A stretch of DNA of 64,000 nucleotides from Melioribacter roseus (GCA_020724265.1 DYHH01000013.1:1-64000); one strand, 5' to 3'. Numbered from the stretch's first letter, positions 8,569-19,255 are shown. Notes: generated by a model not told the origin, from the sequence alone. Program-made: numbers and translations.

Positions 8569-8725
8569 CTTTAGTTTTTCGTTTGATAATGCTGCTTGTG
8601 AAACATATTAATATGCTCTAATATTTCCGGAACCTCTTCTTTCAATAATTTTCTATATATATAATAATTTCATCTTACATATCCGTCTTAATCTAAATCG
8701 CAAACTGGTAAATTAGAAGATCGAC

Positions 8726-8807
8726 GGTTTTCGGATTTCATTTTTTATGAACTCACCTTGATCCTCTCTTAAAAAGAGAGGAAAAAATTTGACGAAATCC
8801 GAAAACC
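8726..8807. repeat. Nested inverted repeat between the two nitrate transporter genes
   Basis: The outer arms GGTTTTCGGATTTC (8726-8739) and GAAATCCGAAAACC (8794-8807) are a perfect 14 bp inverted pair. An inner hairpin CCTCTCTT-AAA-AAGAGAGG lies at 8763-8781. It could act as a transcript end or processing site between the transporter genes, or be a dispersed repeat. Confidence 0.75.
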
Positions 8808-8839
8808 TATTTTTACAAAAAGTATTTTCAATATACTTA

Positions 8840-10435
8840 TTAATTCACACCTACAACTTTTTCTTGCACAACATATTCATGCGAATCCATTTCTTCGGAA
8901 AATGAATCTTTCGGTTCTTTTAAGAAAATCAAACAATATAAAAAGCTAAGCACTGCGCCTCCTGCAATTATAAAGAAAAATGTTTTAGCATCAACCATAG
9001 AATAGATTACTAAATAAACTACGGCGCCAACATTACCGTAAGCTCCAGCCATTCCGGCTATCTGCCCGGTCATTCTTTTTTTAATTAACGGTATGATTGC
9101 AAACGTTGCGCCTTCGGCTCCTTGAACAAAGATGGAACAAAGTATTGTGATAATAACAGCAACAATAAGCCACCACATACCGTCGAAAGTAGGAATTAAA
9201 GTAGCGGTACCGGTAGAATCAACCGGACCCCAAGCACTAATATTAGCCATACCTATAAAGCCGAGAAAAATTCCGAACATATAAATCAATATGACCCGTT
9301 TCCTATTTTTTAATTTATCCGAAATTAATCCGCCGAGCGGACGCGCAAATAAATTCACCACGGCAAAAGAAGATGCAACGAGTCCGGCAAATGTTGCGGT
9401 CATTACATATTGTCCATCTGCATTTGTCAAATTTTGAAATGTAATTTCGAAAAACATCGGAAGCATTGAAACAACCGCAAGCTCTGCACCGAAGTTTGCA
9501 AAGTAAGTACTATTTAAAGCGGCAACCGAACTCCACGGATATTTTTCATCTTCAGGCACACCTGCTTTTAACGAAGGAAGATTTACTTGAAGTGTTTTTA
9601 TTACGTGAGCTATAAAAATTAACGCCAGCAAAACAAAAATTATATTTAAGATTTCCGATGTGATTAATGCTTGTCCTTCAATTTCAATTGTACTTATCCT
9701 CCAAGCTAAAATACCCATGGCTCCGACAAGAGGAAAAGACCAAACGAGATATTGTGCTAAATCAAAATAGGAAGTTACTTTCATCGGTTCGGTTTTCTTT
9801 GCGCCGGTAAACTTCATACCGTTCGGCAGATCACGAACAACAAAGTAATAAATAAATCCGTATACTAAAGAGACGAAACCGTTAAAAGCCAAAGCCCATC
9901 TCCAGCTATCGGCATTTAATCCCAGCCAATCTTGAAAAAAAGTTATTGCTATCCAGGGCAGAGTCATTGCAGCCCAAGCCGAACCGAAGTTTCCCCAACC
10001 GGCATAAAACCCTTCTGCTCTGCCTATCATATTCGGCGGAAACCATTGGGCAACCATTCTAATACCGATAACAAAACCGGCACCGATTGAACCCAAAATT
10101 AATCTTGCAATTAAAAGCTGTGTAAATGAATCTCCGAATGCGAAAAAGAATGTCGGTATAGACATTGATATCATCAAACCTGAGAAAATAAGTCTCGGAC
10201 CATACTTGTCTATCAATGCACCGACGACAATCCTTGCCGGAATTGTTAATGCAACGTTGCAGATTGCAAGGACTTTAATATGCTCCATCGTTAACTGGTT
10301 CATGCTTTTCAGCATTGTAGTTGCTAACGGAGCCATATTAAACCAAACGTAAAAAGTAACAAAGAACGCAATCCAGGTAAAATGAAGAACTCTAATTCGT
10401 TCTTGCGAGAAATCAATTAGTTCAGGTTTCTTCAT
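8840..10435 (-). CDS. narK1: NNP-family nitrate transporter (NarK1/NasA-like class)
   Basis: A 531-residue MFS protein with about 12 helices. The N-terminal helix carries the TWIAFFVTFYVWFNMAPL pattern typical of nitrate/nitrite porters. The family signature appears as FYAGWGNFGSAWAAM near residues 143-157, with a second Gly-rich segment GMAGAYGNVGAVVY near the C-terminus. By type it resembles NarK1/NasA proteins, which are usually proton-linked nitrate importers. It follows narI by 40 bases and probably belongs to the nar operon. Two transporters of different class side by side recall the NarK1-NarK2 pairs of Paracoccus and relatives. Confidence 0.86.
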   Translation of the reverse strand: MKKPELIDFSQERIRVLHFTWIAFFVTFYVWFNMAPLATTMLKSMNQLTMEHIKVLAICNVALTIPARIVVGALIDKYGPRLIFSGLMISMSIPTFFFAFGDSFTQLLIARLILGSIGAGFVIGIRMVAQWFPPNMIGRAEGFYAGWGNFGSAWAAMTLPWIAITFFQDWLGLNADSWRWALAFNGFVSLVYGFIYYFVVRDLPNGMKFTGAKKTEPMKVTSYFDLAQYLVWSFPLVGAMGILAWRISTIEIEGQALITSEILNIIFVLLALIFIAHVIKTLQVNLPSLKAGVPEDEKYPWSSVAALNSTYFANFGAELAVVSMLPMFFEITFQNLTNADGQYVMTATFAGLVASSFAVVNLFARPLGGLISDKLKNRKRVILIYMFGIFLGFIGMANISAWGPVDSTGTATLIPTFDGMWWLIVAVIITILCSIFVQGAEGATFAIIPLIKKRMTGQIAGMAGAYGNVGAVVYLVIYSMVDAKTFFFIIAGGAVLSFLYCLIFLKEPKDSFSEEMDSHEYVVQEKVVGVN

Positions 10436-10475
10436 AATCTATTTTTATTTGTGATGGTTACAAATTGATACCGGC

Positions 10476-11204
10476 TCAATTATTTCTCGGTCTATGTATA
10501 TCCCAACTTGTATTCGGGTTTCGCACTTTTTTTCTATCCCAATACCAAATAACTTTTTGATACGGACGCCATAAATAACTAAGCGGAAAAACAAGAACGT
10601 GAACAAGTCGCGTGAATGGAATTATCATAAAAATTACAAATGCTAAAATGATATGAAGCTGTATAACAAACGGAAGCATAGCTACCGCGTCAATCTGCGG
10701 ATTGAATGTAAATATTGAAGTCAAGTAAGGCGATAAAACAGTTGCAAACCATGAAGATCCCCATCTGAATCCGTATGCAACCCACAATCCCAAAAATATT
10801 TGAACCAGCAAAAGTACTTCAAGTATCAGGTCCATATAGTTTGTTACTTTGCGCAGACGGTCGTTTGTAATTCTTCTATAAAACAAACCTGCCAGACCGA
10901 TAAGAGCAACAACACCACCGATAAATGCACTCACTTCAAGAATTGCTAATCTTACCGGGACTTGATTCCATAATAAAATATAGCTTGGGAATAAAAACGC
11001 TATTAAGTGACCGAAGAAAACAAAAAGTATTCCCCAATGAAACGGAACCGAACCCCAATAAAGTTTTTTTGTTTCAAGAAACTGCGAGGATAAAGTTGAG
11101 AATTTAAACTTGGTTGCTTTGTACCTGTAAATTGTTCCGACTAAAAACATCAATAGTGCTGCATAAGGAAGTGCAATAAAGAATATGTTGTTAAATGCGT
11201 TCAT
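10476..11204 (-). CDS. narI: Respiratory nitrate reductase gamma subunit NarI
   Basis: The membrane di-haem cytochrome b subunit, 242 residues with five helices. It anchors NarGH to the inner face of the membrane and oxidises quinol. The expected haem ligands are visible: His56 and His66 in PFHWGILFVFFGH, and two later histidines in QLHIILAF and TRLVHVLV. The spacing of the first pair is the same as in E. coli. It starts five bases after the narJ stop, within an unbroken narGHJI order. Confidence 0.96.
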   Translation of the reverse strand: MNAFNNIFFIALPYAALLMFLVGTIYRYKATKFKFSTLSSQFLETKKLYWGSVPFHWGILFVFFGHLIAFLFPSYILLWNQVPVRLAILEVSAFIGGVVALIGLAGLFYRRITNDRLRKVTNYMDLILEVLLLVQIFLGLWVAYGFRWGSSWFATVLSPYLTSIFTFNPQIDAVAMLPFVIQLHIILAFVIFMIIPFTRLVHVLVFPLSYLWRPYQKVIWYWDRKKVRNPNTSWDIHRPRNN

Positions 11205-11209
11205 ATCAG

Positions 11210-11884
11210 TTATCCTAATTTTTCTATTTCCAATTCGCTTGAAATTTGGCGTGTGAAATTTTTATCTTCGGTTGAATCCAACCCGTTTCCGGGAAAATCT
11301 TTGTTTAACATTAACAATAAAGTATCGATTGCATTTCTATAAATTAGAGCGTAATGTTCATCTTTCTCGATAATAACGCGATGATGTTTTTGATATACTT
11401 TACTTTTTTTCTCTATATGTTTTGAATCGAACTCTAATGCTATTTTTGATAATGCCGGTTTAAGAAGAAGTGAAATAATATCTTCCAGTAAATCGTTGTC
11501 GTTAAGTTTTCCTAATAATCTTAAAACATTCGGTAAATGATCAGCCAACTCGCTGCTGCATTCGTTATTAACTTTTTTATGTTCTTTACTTAGATTAACC
11601 AACAGCTCGCCTCTTTTATAATCATCGCCGAAAAGAACATAACCCAAATCAAGAGTTGTTAATGCCTGTACATCAAACGTGCGTGTGTAAATCTCTTCCC
11701 ATTTTTTTAATTCTATTGATGAAGCGAATTCGGAAAATTCAAAAAACATATTTGCTTCTTCGTTATAATATTTTTCCAAATGATTTTGCACATTTTTAAT
11801 TTTGCTGCGTAATGTTTCGTTAGGATAAGCGAAGACATCGGCAAATATTTCATAACTTTTGAAAATATCTCTCATATCATCCAT
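11210..11884 (-). CDS. narJ: Nitrate reductase assembly chaperone NarJ (TorD/DmsD family)
   Basis: A cytoplasmic chaperone that holds apo-NarG until the molybdenum cofactor is inserted. It is not part of the final enzyme. Its all-helical character, its position between narH and narI and the FADVFAYPNETLRSKI start fit the family. The reading frame extends 45 codons upstream into narH. The ATG at 11884 directly follows the narH stop (TAATATG) and has AGAGGA upstream, so it is chosen, giving 224 residues against 236 in E. coli. Sequence conservation is low, as usual for NarJ, so context carries much of the call. Confidence 0.88.
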   Translation of the reverse strand: MDDMRDIFKSYEIFADVFAYPNETLRSKIKNVQNHLEKYYNEEANMFFEFSEFASSIELKKWEEIYTRTFDVQALTTLDLGYVLFGDDYKRGELLVNLSKEHKKVNNECSSELADHLPNVLRLLGKLNDNDLLEDIISLLLKPALSKIALEFDSKHIEKKSKVYQKHHRVIIEKDEHYALIYRNAIDTLLLMLNKDFPGNGLDSTEDKNFTRQISSELEIEKLG

Positions 11885-11885
11885 A

Positions 11886-13439
11886 TTATAATCCTCTTTG
11901 CGGAACTTCTTTAAATCCGAATCCCGATGAACCTTTTGCATCGCCTGTGTATTCAAGCATTTCGAGAGCCTGTTCTCTGTGTGCCGGCGGAATGTTGAAC
12001 CTATCGTCGAACTTTGCAAGCGATGTTAAGTAATAAATATCATCGGCTATTTCGGGAGTGAGTTTCACTTCGGTAAGCGTATCTTTTGTGATTTCTTTAT
12101 CAATATCTCCGACCGTAACACTTCTTCTATGTATTCTAACTGCCAATTGTTTTTTAAGAACTTGGATTATTTTTCCTTCCGTACCGGTACCGAATAAATT
12201 AGCCATATACTTAACCGGGAAACGAGCTTGTTCAACCGTCTGCATAATTGATTTTGAAGTTGTATCGTAACGATGATGTTTATCCCAAAACTTTGCAATC
12301 GGATCGAGTTTTTTTGCTTGTTCCGTATCATCAGTTTGACTTAAAGATGCCATAATCGGAAGCATCGGCGGTACGTAGAAAAGCATCGGTAAAGTTCTGT
12401 ATTCTGCATGAAGTGGAAGAGCCAGTCCCCATTCTTTAACAAATTTATAAACCGGTGAAGTTTGAGCCGCTTTAAGAGTAGAATCTGCAATCCCGTTTTC
12501 TTTCGCATTACGAATTACTTCTTCATCGAATGGATCGAGTATCAAATCAAGTTGACTATCGATTAATTCTTCTTCGGGAACAGAAGCAGCCTCTTCAATT
12601 TTATCTGCATCGTAAAGAAGTACACCGAGATAACGAATTCTTCCAACGCATGAATGCATACATGCCGGTGCATGCCCGGCTTCTAAACGCGGGTAACATA
12701 AAATACATTTTTCCGATTTGCCTGTATTCCAATTGTAATATGATTTTTTATACGGACAGGCAGTAACACACATACGCCAAGCTCTACAGACTTTTTGATT
12801 AATCAATACTACGCCGTCTTCACCTCTTTTATAAATTGCACCGGAAGGACAAGAAGCAACACATGCAGGATTCAAGCAGTGATTACATATTCTCGGCAGA
12901 TAAAACATTGCCATCTTTTCCAATTGAAACATTGCTTCGCGTTCGGCTTTCGACAAGTTTTTTAAGTTGGGGTCTTGTCGTGCATATTCGGGAGTTCCGC
13001 TTAAATCGTCATCCCAATTCGGTCCGCTTTTAATATCTATCGGTTTACCGGTAACAAGCGAAACCGGTCTCGCGGTTGGTTGATCATCTCCAGCGGGCGA
13101 TTCTATCAAATCAAGATATTTATAAGTCCACGGTTCATAGTAATCATCAAGTACAGGTAAATATGGATTATGAAATATGTTAAGCAGTCCTTTGTATTTA
13201 CCTGAACCGCGCAGAGAAATTTTTTCTTCGCCGTTTTTCTTCCATCCTCCTTTGTATATATCCTGGTCTTCCCACTTAGTCGGATAGCCGGTCCCGGGTT
13301 TTGTCTCGACATTGTTCCACCACATATATTCTGCACCTTTTCTATCAGTCCAAATATTCTTACATGCAATTGAACATGTGTGGCACCCGATACATTTATC
13401 GAGATGAAAAACCATTGCAATTTGTGATCGTACGTCCAT
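11886..13439 (-). CDS. narH: Respiratory nitrate reductase beta subunit NarH
   Basis: The iron-sulfur subunit, 517 residues, carrying electrons from NarI haems to NarG through three [4Fe-4S] clusters and one [3Fe-4S] cluster. The cysteine groups are clear: CIGCHTCSIACK near residue 17, CNHCLNPACVASCP, CRAWRMCVTACP and CILCYPR, followed by CMHSC. The CRAW motif with Trp in place of a Cys is the hallmark of the [3Fe-4S] site. No signal peptide is present, so the subunit is cytoplasmic. A 132-base gap separates it from narG, which is longer than usual, but no terminator is obvious there. Confidence 0.96.
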   Translation of the reverse strand: MDVRSQIAMVFHLDKCIGCHTCSIACKNIWTDRKGAEYMWWNNVETKPGTGYPTKWEDQDIYKGGWKKNGEEKISLRGSGKYKGLLNIFHNPYLPVLDDYYEPWTYKYLDLIESPAGDDQPTARPVSLVTGKPIDIKSGPNWDDDLSGTPEYARQDPNLKNLSKAEREAMFQLEKMAMFYLPRICNHCLNPACVASCPSGAIYKRGEDGVVLINQKVCRAWRMCVTACPYKKSYYNWNTGKSEKCILCYPRLEAGHAPACMHSCVGRIRYLGVLLYDADKIEEAASVPEEELIDSQLDLILDPFDEEVIRNAKENGIADSTLKAAQTSPVYKFVKEWGLALPLHAEYRTLPMLFYVPPMLPIMASLSQTDDTEQAKKLDPIAKFWDKHHRYDTTSKSIMQTVEQARFPVKYMANLFGTGTEGKIIQVLKKQLAVRIHRRSVTVGDIDKEITKDTLTEVKLTPEIADDIYYLTSLAKFDDRFNIPPAHREQALEMLEYTGDAKGSSGFGFKEVPQRGL

Positions 13440-13571
13440 AATTTTCTATTTTCTATTTATTATTTAATATTCGATTTCGCTAAAGCTCTTAAGCTACATT
13501 CACTAATTCGTTTTAATAATTATTTCCTGTTGATGATTATCAATAATCAATCGTCAATAATAAATCATAAA

Positions 13572-16500
13572 TCAAAAAACTACTTTGTTCATTTTCTTAA
13601 CAAAAACGTGAGTATCGCGGTTAACCGCAGTCGGACCCCAGTAATTAAAATGATATGAAAATTGTCCGTAACCACCTGCAAGCAGATTCGGTTTTAAGTG
13701 TGTTCTTGTTATGCTATTATTTCCACCTGCTCTTTTGTTCCCGCGAATTTGTGATTTCGGAATTGTAATAGTTCTTTCAACAGTATGATAGACAATACAT
13801 ACGCCTTTCGGAATTCTACTGCTTACAACTGCACGAGTACAGTAAACTCCGTTATCGTTATAGACTTCAACCCAATCGTTATCTCTAATTCCTAATTCAT
13901 CGGCGTCTTCTTCACTCAGCCAGCACGGTTCGCATCCGCGAGAAAGCGTGAGCATTCTTAAGTTATCCATATAAGTCGAATGGATATGCCATTTACCGTG
14001 AGGTGTAAGACAGTTCAGTGCTTTTGCTTTGTTTTCTTTCGAAGTTTCTTTTAAGTCACCGTATGCTTCGGGTTTTGGTGAAGGTTTATATGTCGGTAAA
14101 TGCTCGCCGAATTTAATATACATTTCGTGATCGAGATAGAAATGTTGTCTACCTGTTAATGTTCTCCAAGGAACTAACCTTTCAACATTATAAGTAAATG
14201 CAGAATACGCTCTTCCGTTATTCATTAATCCCGACCAAACCGGTGACGTATTATATCTTCTCGGTTGCGCCTGAAGATCTTTGAAATCCATACGCACGTC
14301 TTTACTTCCTTCGGCTAAATCGGATAAAACAAGACCGGATTTCTCTTCCATAAAATCGTATGCGCGTTTGGTCAACTCTCCGTTGGTCAGCGACGAAAGA
14401 TGAAGAACCGCATTTGCTGCAGACTTTGCTTCTTTTAATGAAGGATATATTTTCCCGTCAACTTTTTCTTTAGGAAAGTGATTTGATGTTAACATCTCTT
14501 CGTAAAAATCTTCACATTGATAATGATTACCGTGTGCACCCAGTCCTGATTTTTTGATATTATCTCCAAGCGAAATGAACTTATCATAAATCTTTGTATA
14601 ATCTCTTTCAATCACCGCAAGCTTATGCATTGTTTTACCGGGTATTGCATCACACTCTCCGGCGAACCAATCTTTCATTTCGGGTTGTGTAATTTCATCG
14701 GCTGAATCGTGTGAAAGTGGAGCGGCTATTATATCAATCTGCGGTTTATAGAAATGCTGCTTTGCCAACTCGGTTGTTTTATAAGCAACGGCTTTAAAAA
14801 TTTCCCAATCCGATTTTGATTCCCAAACCGGGGCAATTGCAGCAGAAAGAGGATGAATAAACGAATGTAAATCGGTACTATTCAAATCATCCTTTTCATA
14901 CCAGGAAGCCGCTGGCAAAACTATATCGGAATATAAAGCTGATGAATCCATTCTAAAATTAAGATCTACAACCAAATCCATCTTACCGACAGGTGCAACA
15001 TCGTGCCATTTCAATTCTTCGGTTTTATTTTCATCATCTTTTGCAATCGTGTTGCTGTGAGTTCCGAGATAATGTTTAAGCGCATATTCATGCCCTTTCA
15101 TACTTCCGGAAATTGCATTACCCCGCCAGATATACCACACACGCGGAAAGTTAATTTCATTATCCGGATCCGCGATTGAATATTCAATTTCTCTGCTTTT
15201 TAATTTTTCTAAAACATATTTTTTTATTTCTCCGGGATCGGTTGAACCGGCTTCTTTACTTATTTCCAAAGTGTTTTTATTGAATTGCGGGTAGAAAGGC
15301 ATCCAGCCCATACGAACCGATTTGAATATCAAATCGCCCATATGTTTTTTAGTTAACTCGTTATCAGGTGCGGTATTATATCTTGATGTTAGTCCATCGT
15401 AACGGTATTGACATGTATTTATATAATGCCAAATAGGAGTTTGCTGCAGCCGGGCGCCGCCAACCCAATCTTTTGCGAAAGCAATTGCTCCCCATGAATC
15501 CGATGGAGCTAATTTTTCCTGTCCAACGTAATGATTTAGACCTCCGCCGTTTTTCCCGACACATCCGCACAACATTAAAGCCATTATACCGGCGCGATAA
15601 ATAAGATTATTATGATACCAATGATTAATTCCCGCACCGATGATAATCATACATTTACCTTCGGTAATTTCGGCTGTGTTAGCCCATTCTCTTGAATAAC
15701 TTATAACGGTTTTAGAATCAATACCTGTGAAGATTTCCTGCCATGCGGGAGTGTAAGCGGCATCTTTATCAGTATAATCAGCCGGGTAATCGCCCTCCAA
15801 TCCCCGGCTGACACCGTACTGTGCCATTGTCAGATCGTAGACGGTTGTAACGGCAATTTTCTTTCCATCAATTGTTTTTATGATTTTAACAGGAACACCG
15901 CGTTGTTGTTTTTTATTCAAACCGTATTCAACAAATTCTACTTGTAGAATTTCATCGTTATTATCTATTAATGTTAATAACGGATCAAACTTGGAATTAT
16001 CCGATGAGTTTTCGTACTTAAGATTCCATGAACCTTTTTCTTTATCCCATCGATGCCCTACGCTGCCTTTCGGTACAACAAGTTTCCCTGTTTGCGAATC
16101 GATGTTCAAAAATTTCCACTCACCGTTTGAAATGTTTTTATATTCTTCAATTTGATTAGCTCTTACTAATCTATCGGGTTTATAAACTCCGTTATCATTT
16201 TTCAATTCAACAAGGTAAGGAGAGTCGGTATATTTTTTTACGTAATCAATAAAGTAAGGTGTTTTCTTTTCGTGATGAAACTCTTTAAGAATAACATGAG
16301 TAACCGCCATCCAAAATGCACCGTCGCTTCCGGCATGAAGGGGAATCCATTGATCTGCATATTTTGATACCTGACTAAAATCGGGAGAAAAGACTACTGC
16401 TTTAGTTCCGTTGTGACGTGATTCGGCGAAGAAGTGACAGTCGGGTGTGCGTGTCATATTTAAGTTGGCACCCATAACAGCAACCATTTTTGCATTATAC

Positions 16501-17180
16501 CAATCGGCACTTTCGCATACGTCTGTTTGTTCACCCCAAATTTCTGGTGAAGCATTCGGAAGATCGCAGTACCAATCATAAAAACTAAGATTAACACCGC
16601 CGAACAATTGAAGAAATCTGCTTCCCGCTGCATAACTCAGCATTGACATTGCAGGTATCGGAGAAAACCCGATTACTCTATCAGGTCCATATTTTTTTGC
16701 TGTATAAATATTAGCGGCGGCAATAATTTCAAGGACTTCATCCCAAGACGTTCTTCTGAATCCCCCTTTACCGCGTGCAGTTTGGTATTCTTTTCTTTTT
16801 GCCCTGTTGTTCTGTAAATTTTCCCACGCTTTTAACGGGTCTCCGGTTTTAAGTTTTTCTTCTCGATATGCATCAATCAAGGCACCTCTTACAAGAGGAT
16901 ATTTAATACGAAGAGGACTATATAAATACCATGAAAAAGAAATCCCGCGCTGACAGCCACGCGGTTCATATGGGGGCAGGGTGCTTTCTAATAAAGGATA
17001 ATCCAATTGTTGTGTTTCCCAAACTACTATTCCGTCTTTAACATGAATCTGCCATGAACAGCCGCCGGTGCAATTTACACCGTGCGTACTTCTTACAATT
17101 CTATCGTGTTGAAAACGGTTGCGGTAAAACTCCTCCCACTTTCTCGTATCGGGAGAAATTATATCTTTAATCCAGCTCAT
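13572..17180 (-). CDS. narG: Respiratory nitrate reductase alpha subunit NarG
   Basis: The molybdenum bis-MGD catalytic subunit, 1202 residues, reducing nitrate to nitrite. The N-terminal [12 protein letters not shown] motif gives His33, Cys37 and Cys41, with Cys76 completing the FS0 cluster. The molybdenum ligand is Asp202 in YDWYCDLP. The C-terminus contains the expected cofactor-binding domain. There is no twin-arginine signal, so this is the inward-facing bacterial form rather than the exported archaeal or anammox form. Its start follows the dihaem cytochrome c gene by 24 bases. Confidence 0.97.
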   Translation of the reverse strand: MSWIKDIISPDTRKWEEFYRNRFQHDRIVRSTHGVNCTGGCSWQIHVKDGIVVWETQQLDYPLLESTLPPYEPRGCQRGISFSWYLYSPLRIKYPLVRGALIDAYREEKLKTGDPLKAWENLQNNRAKRKEYQTARGKGGFRRTSWDEVLEIIAAANIYTAKKYGPDRVIGFSPIPAMSMLSYAAGSRFLQLFGGVNLSFYDWYCDLPNASPEIWGEQTDVCESADWYNAKMVAVMGANLNMTRTPDCHFFAESRHNGTKAVVFSPDFSQVSKYADQWIPLHAGSDGAFWMAVTHVILKEFHHEKKTPYFIDYVKKYTDSPYLVELKNDNGVYKPDRLVRANQIEEYKNISNGEWKFLNIDSQTGKLVVPKGSVGHRWDKEKGSWNLKYENSSDNSKFDPLLTLIDNNDEILQVEFVEYGLNKKQQRGVPVKIIKTIDGKKIAVTTVYDLTMAQYGVSRGLEGDYPADYTDKDAAYTPAWQEIFTGIDSKTVISYSREWANTAEITEGKCMIIIGAGINHWYHNNLIYRAGIMALMLCGCVGKNGGGLNHYVGQEKLAPSDSWGAIAFAKDWVGGARLQQTPIWHYINTCQYRYDGLTSRYNTAPDNELTKKHMGDLIFKSVRMGWMPFYPQFNKNTLEISKEAGSTDPGEIKKYVLEKLKSREIEYSIADPDNEINFPRVWYIWRGNAISGSMKGHEYALKHYLGTHSNTIAKDDENKTEELKWHDVAPVGKMDLVVDLNFRMDSSALYSDIVLPAASWYEKDDLNSTDLHSFIHPLSAAIAPVWESKSDWEIFKAVAYKTTELAKQHFYKPQIDIIAAPLSHDSADEITQPEMKDWFAGECDAIPGKTMHKLAVIERDYTKIYDKFISLGDNIKKSGLGAHGNHYQCEDFYEEMLTSNHFPKEKVDGKIYPSLKEAKSAANAVLHLSSLTNGELTKRAYDFMEEKSGLVLSDLAEGSKDVRMDFKDLQAQPRRYNTSPVWSGLMNNGRAYSAFTYNVERLVPWRTLTGRQHFYLDHEMYIKFGEHLPTYKPSPKPEAYGDLKETSKENKAKALNCLTPHGKWHIHSTYMDNLRMLTLSRGCEPCWLSEEDADELGIRDNDWVEVYNDNGVYCTRAVVSSRIPKGVCIVYHTVERTITIPKSQIRGNKRAGGNNSITRTHLKPNLLAGGYGQFSYHFNYWGPTAVNRDTHVFVKKMNKVVF

Positions 17181-17204
17181 AGACTCACTTATATTTATTA
17201 AAAA

Positions 17205-18029
17205 TTATCGAAACGAATTAACGCTGTATTTTTTTACCCGTCTCCAATTCAATAAAAATATTAGGAAGACGATATTGATGCCGAAGATGGTAATTATTAA
17301 CAAATTTATTTCACCGCTGTTTGAAGCGGATTGAACTATTCCTTTATTATCAGTATAGTAAAGAAATGCAAGTATGTCTTTGATCTCTTGATCGTTAAGA
17401 GGATTATCTCGGTATGAGGTTATCATTGCCGGGAATGGCGGGTTTCTAACAATGCCATCAACACCGGCTGGACTAAGTCGTGTGAAAGCTGTTGTTAAAT
17501 CTTTAGCCAACAAACCGCCGTTAAAAACTCCCGGTACTTGTACATTATGACAAACGATACAGGGGGCACCCCGGTTTTGAAATTTTGCTCTTCCCTCGAA
17601 TAAATCTTTTCCTCGTTGAATATCCGCATCGGTAACCGAAGCCGCGCTAAATATTTGTGCAGGTGTTCTGCGTATTGTATCGCCTGGATCAGGACTATTT
17701 GCTGCAATATATTTTAGAACCTCTAAAGTTTCGTTTCTGTTTATCGGCTGATCGGGCATTAAAATTTTATTGTATTGTTCGTAAACCGCAATTGCGAGTG
17801 AATCGCCGGAGTTGATTAAACTTTGTGAAGATCGAATAAATTCTATTAACCAGTCTTCGTCCCGTTTTGTTGTGATATTGGCAAGATCGGGACCGACTCT
17901 TTGTCCTTCACCAACAGTATGGCATGCAAAACATTTGTCATAAAATATTTTTTCCCCGGAAGATTGGGCATAATGATTGGGAAGATACATTAAACTGACT
18001 ATCGCAATAATTATTATCTTCTTTTTCAT
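17205..18029 (-). CDS. Membrane-anchored dihaem cytochrome c, first gene of the nar operon
   Basis: A 274-residue exported protein with a signal peptide at about 1-22 and two class I cytochrome c domains. CFACH lies near 33-37 and CIVCH near 157-161. A single C-terminal transmembrane helix lies near 244-263. It faces the periplasm and probably carries electrons for the respiratory chain. A dihaem cytochrome in a nar operon recalls narC of Thermus, but homology to NarC is not claimed. The frame is open up to a GTG at 18092, but the ATG at 18029 begins a canonical signal peptide and leaves the operator at 18095-18116 outside the gene. Confidence 0.85.
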   Translation of the reverse strand: MKKKIIIIAIVSLMYLPNHYAQSSGEKIFYDKCFACHTVGEGQRVGPDLANITTKRDEDWLIEFIRSSQSLINSGDSLAIAVYEQYNKILMPDQPINRNETLEVLKYIAANSPDPGDTIRRTPAQIFSAASVTDADIQRGKDLFEGRAKFQNRGAPCIVCHNVQVPGVFNGGLLAKDLTTAFTRLSPAGVDGIVRNPPFPAMITSYRDNPLNDQEIKDILAFLYYTDNKGIVQSASNSGEINLLIITIFGINIVFLIFLLNWRRVKKYSVNSFR

Positions 18030-18094
18030 AAAAATATATCCTGCAGATTTTTTATTTATTCCCGTAAAGAGACGACAGTCAAGAAAAAACACAT

Positions 18095-18116
18095 AATCAG
18101 AATATTTATTCTGTTT
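18095..18116. promoter_or_regulatory. Predicted Rrf2-type operator of the nar operon
   Basis: The left half reads AATCAGAATAT and the right half TTATTCTGTTT, giving CAGAA-N6-TTCTG with the exact spacing of the other sites. It lies 66 bases upstream of the dihaem cytochrome start, a normal promoter distance. Confidence 0.62.
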
Positions 18117-18150
18117 TTAATTTAGGAGAATAATATATCAGACGCAAGTA

Positions 18151-18172
18151 TTTCCGAAAATATTTTCGGAAA
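18151..18172. promoter_or_regulatory. Perfect 22 bp palindrome upstream of the nar operon
   Basis: The sequence is TTTCCGAAAAT joined to its exact reverse complement ATTTTCGGAAA. ATCAGA (18137-18142) and TCTGAT (18179-18184) flank it as an imperfectly spaced outer pair. It lies in the divergent region between the nar operon and the DUF5694 gene. It could be a second regulator's operator or a hairpin, and nothing in the sequence decides which. Confidence 0.55.
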
Positions 18173-18315
18173 ATATTATCTGATTTCAATTAAATTTTTC
18201 TTCTCTTATTCTGATGAAACCTTCGATATTCTTAAGACGTCTGATTATTTTTTTTAATTATTGGATTACAAAACTACGTTAATAAATAAAAGTATATTCA
18301 ACCGGAGAAAAGAAA

Positions 18316-19194
18316 ATGAAAACATTCTATAAACCCTTCCTACTTGTCTTTTTAATACTTGTTGTATGTAATAAGATAATTGCTCAATCAGAGGGTAATA
18401 AAGAAATTATTGGTGCGGAAGTAATGATCCTCGGTACTTTTCATTTTGCTTACCCGAATTTAGACAGGATAAAAATTGAAGAGAAAGATCAATTAGATTT
18501 TACATCACCGGAAAGACAAAAAGAAATCGAACAGCTTGTTGAGCAAATTGCTCAATTCAAACCGACTAAGATTGCCGTTGAATTGAAAACTTGGTCACAA
18601 CATAAAATTGATTCCTTGTACAATGAATACTTAAAAGGAAATTATGAACTTCCGATTAATGAAAGCTATCAGGTTGGATTTCGACTTGCGAAAATGCTGA
18701 ACCACAAACGCGTTTACTGTGTTGATGCCTGGGGAAATATCAACGAATTTTTTGACGGTGATAATATAAATGTATTCACTCCCAAAAAGGAAAAGCTTTC
18801 TATGTTCGAAAAATTGAAAGCATACTCCGATTCTTTATTAACTGCCGATAAAGACAATGTTGATGAAAGAAACTCTTCCGTATATAATAAAACATTACAG
18901 GAAATTTTATATGAATCAAATCAGCCGGACAAAATAAGCCGGGATCATGCAAGTTATCTTAACAATCTATTTCTCTTTGAAGAGCACGAAGGTGATTATT
19001 CCGGTGTAGATTGGTTATCGGCTTCTTGGTTCAATAGAAATATGAGAATATTCCGTAACATTCAGAGAATAACAGAAAGTGCGGATGATAGAATTTTTAT
19101 CCTTTACGGTTCCGGTCATTTGTATCTATTGCAAAGTTTATTAGCGGAATCACAAAGATATAATGTTGTATCGGTGCTTGACTATATCAAATAG
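18316..19194 (+). CDS. Exported DUF5694 (TraB/Tiki-like) protein
   Basis: A 292-residue protein with a signal peptide of about 23 residues. The early motif VMILGTFHFAYPNLD and the later IAVELKTW, and GSGHLYLLQSLL near the C-terminus, match the DUF5694 pattern. That family looks distantly like the TraB/GumN (Tiki) metallopeptidase-like fold. The catalytic activity is unproven. It has its own promoter region, divergent from the nar operon, and no functional link to its neighbours is visible. A good AGGAG-like site (CCGGAGAAA) precedes the ATG. Confidence 0.78.
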   Translation: MKTFYKPFLLVFLILVVCNKIIAQSEGNKEIIGAEVMILGTFHFAYPNLDRIKIEEKDQLDFTSPERQKEIEQLVEQIAQFKPTKIAVELKTWSQHKIDSLYNEYLKGNYELPINESYQVGFRLAKMLNHKRVYCVDAWGNINEFFDGDNINVFTPKKEKLSMFEKLKAYSDSLLTADKDNVDERNSSVYNKTLQEILYESNQPDKISRDHASYLNNLFLFEEHEGDYSGVDWLSASWFNRNMRIFRNIQRITESADDRIFILYGSGHLYLLQSLLAESQRYNVVSVLDYIK

Positions 19195-19255
19195 ATATTT
19201 GCTTTGATTATCTTGGGGTTGGCTTCAATGCTTTGGTAAACCTATTTTACTTTTT

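Noticed and set aside
13572-17180. Tat-exported, outward-facing NarG
   Set aside because: The N-terminus carries no twin-arginine motif or hydrophobic signal.
18206-18217. Further TTCTGATG half-site upstream of the DUF5694 gene
   Set aside because: No matching left half at the required spacing.
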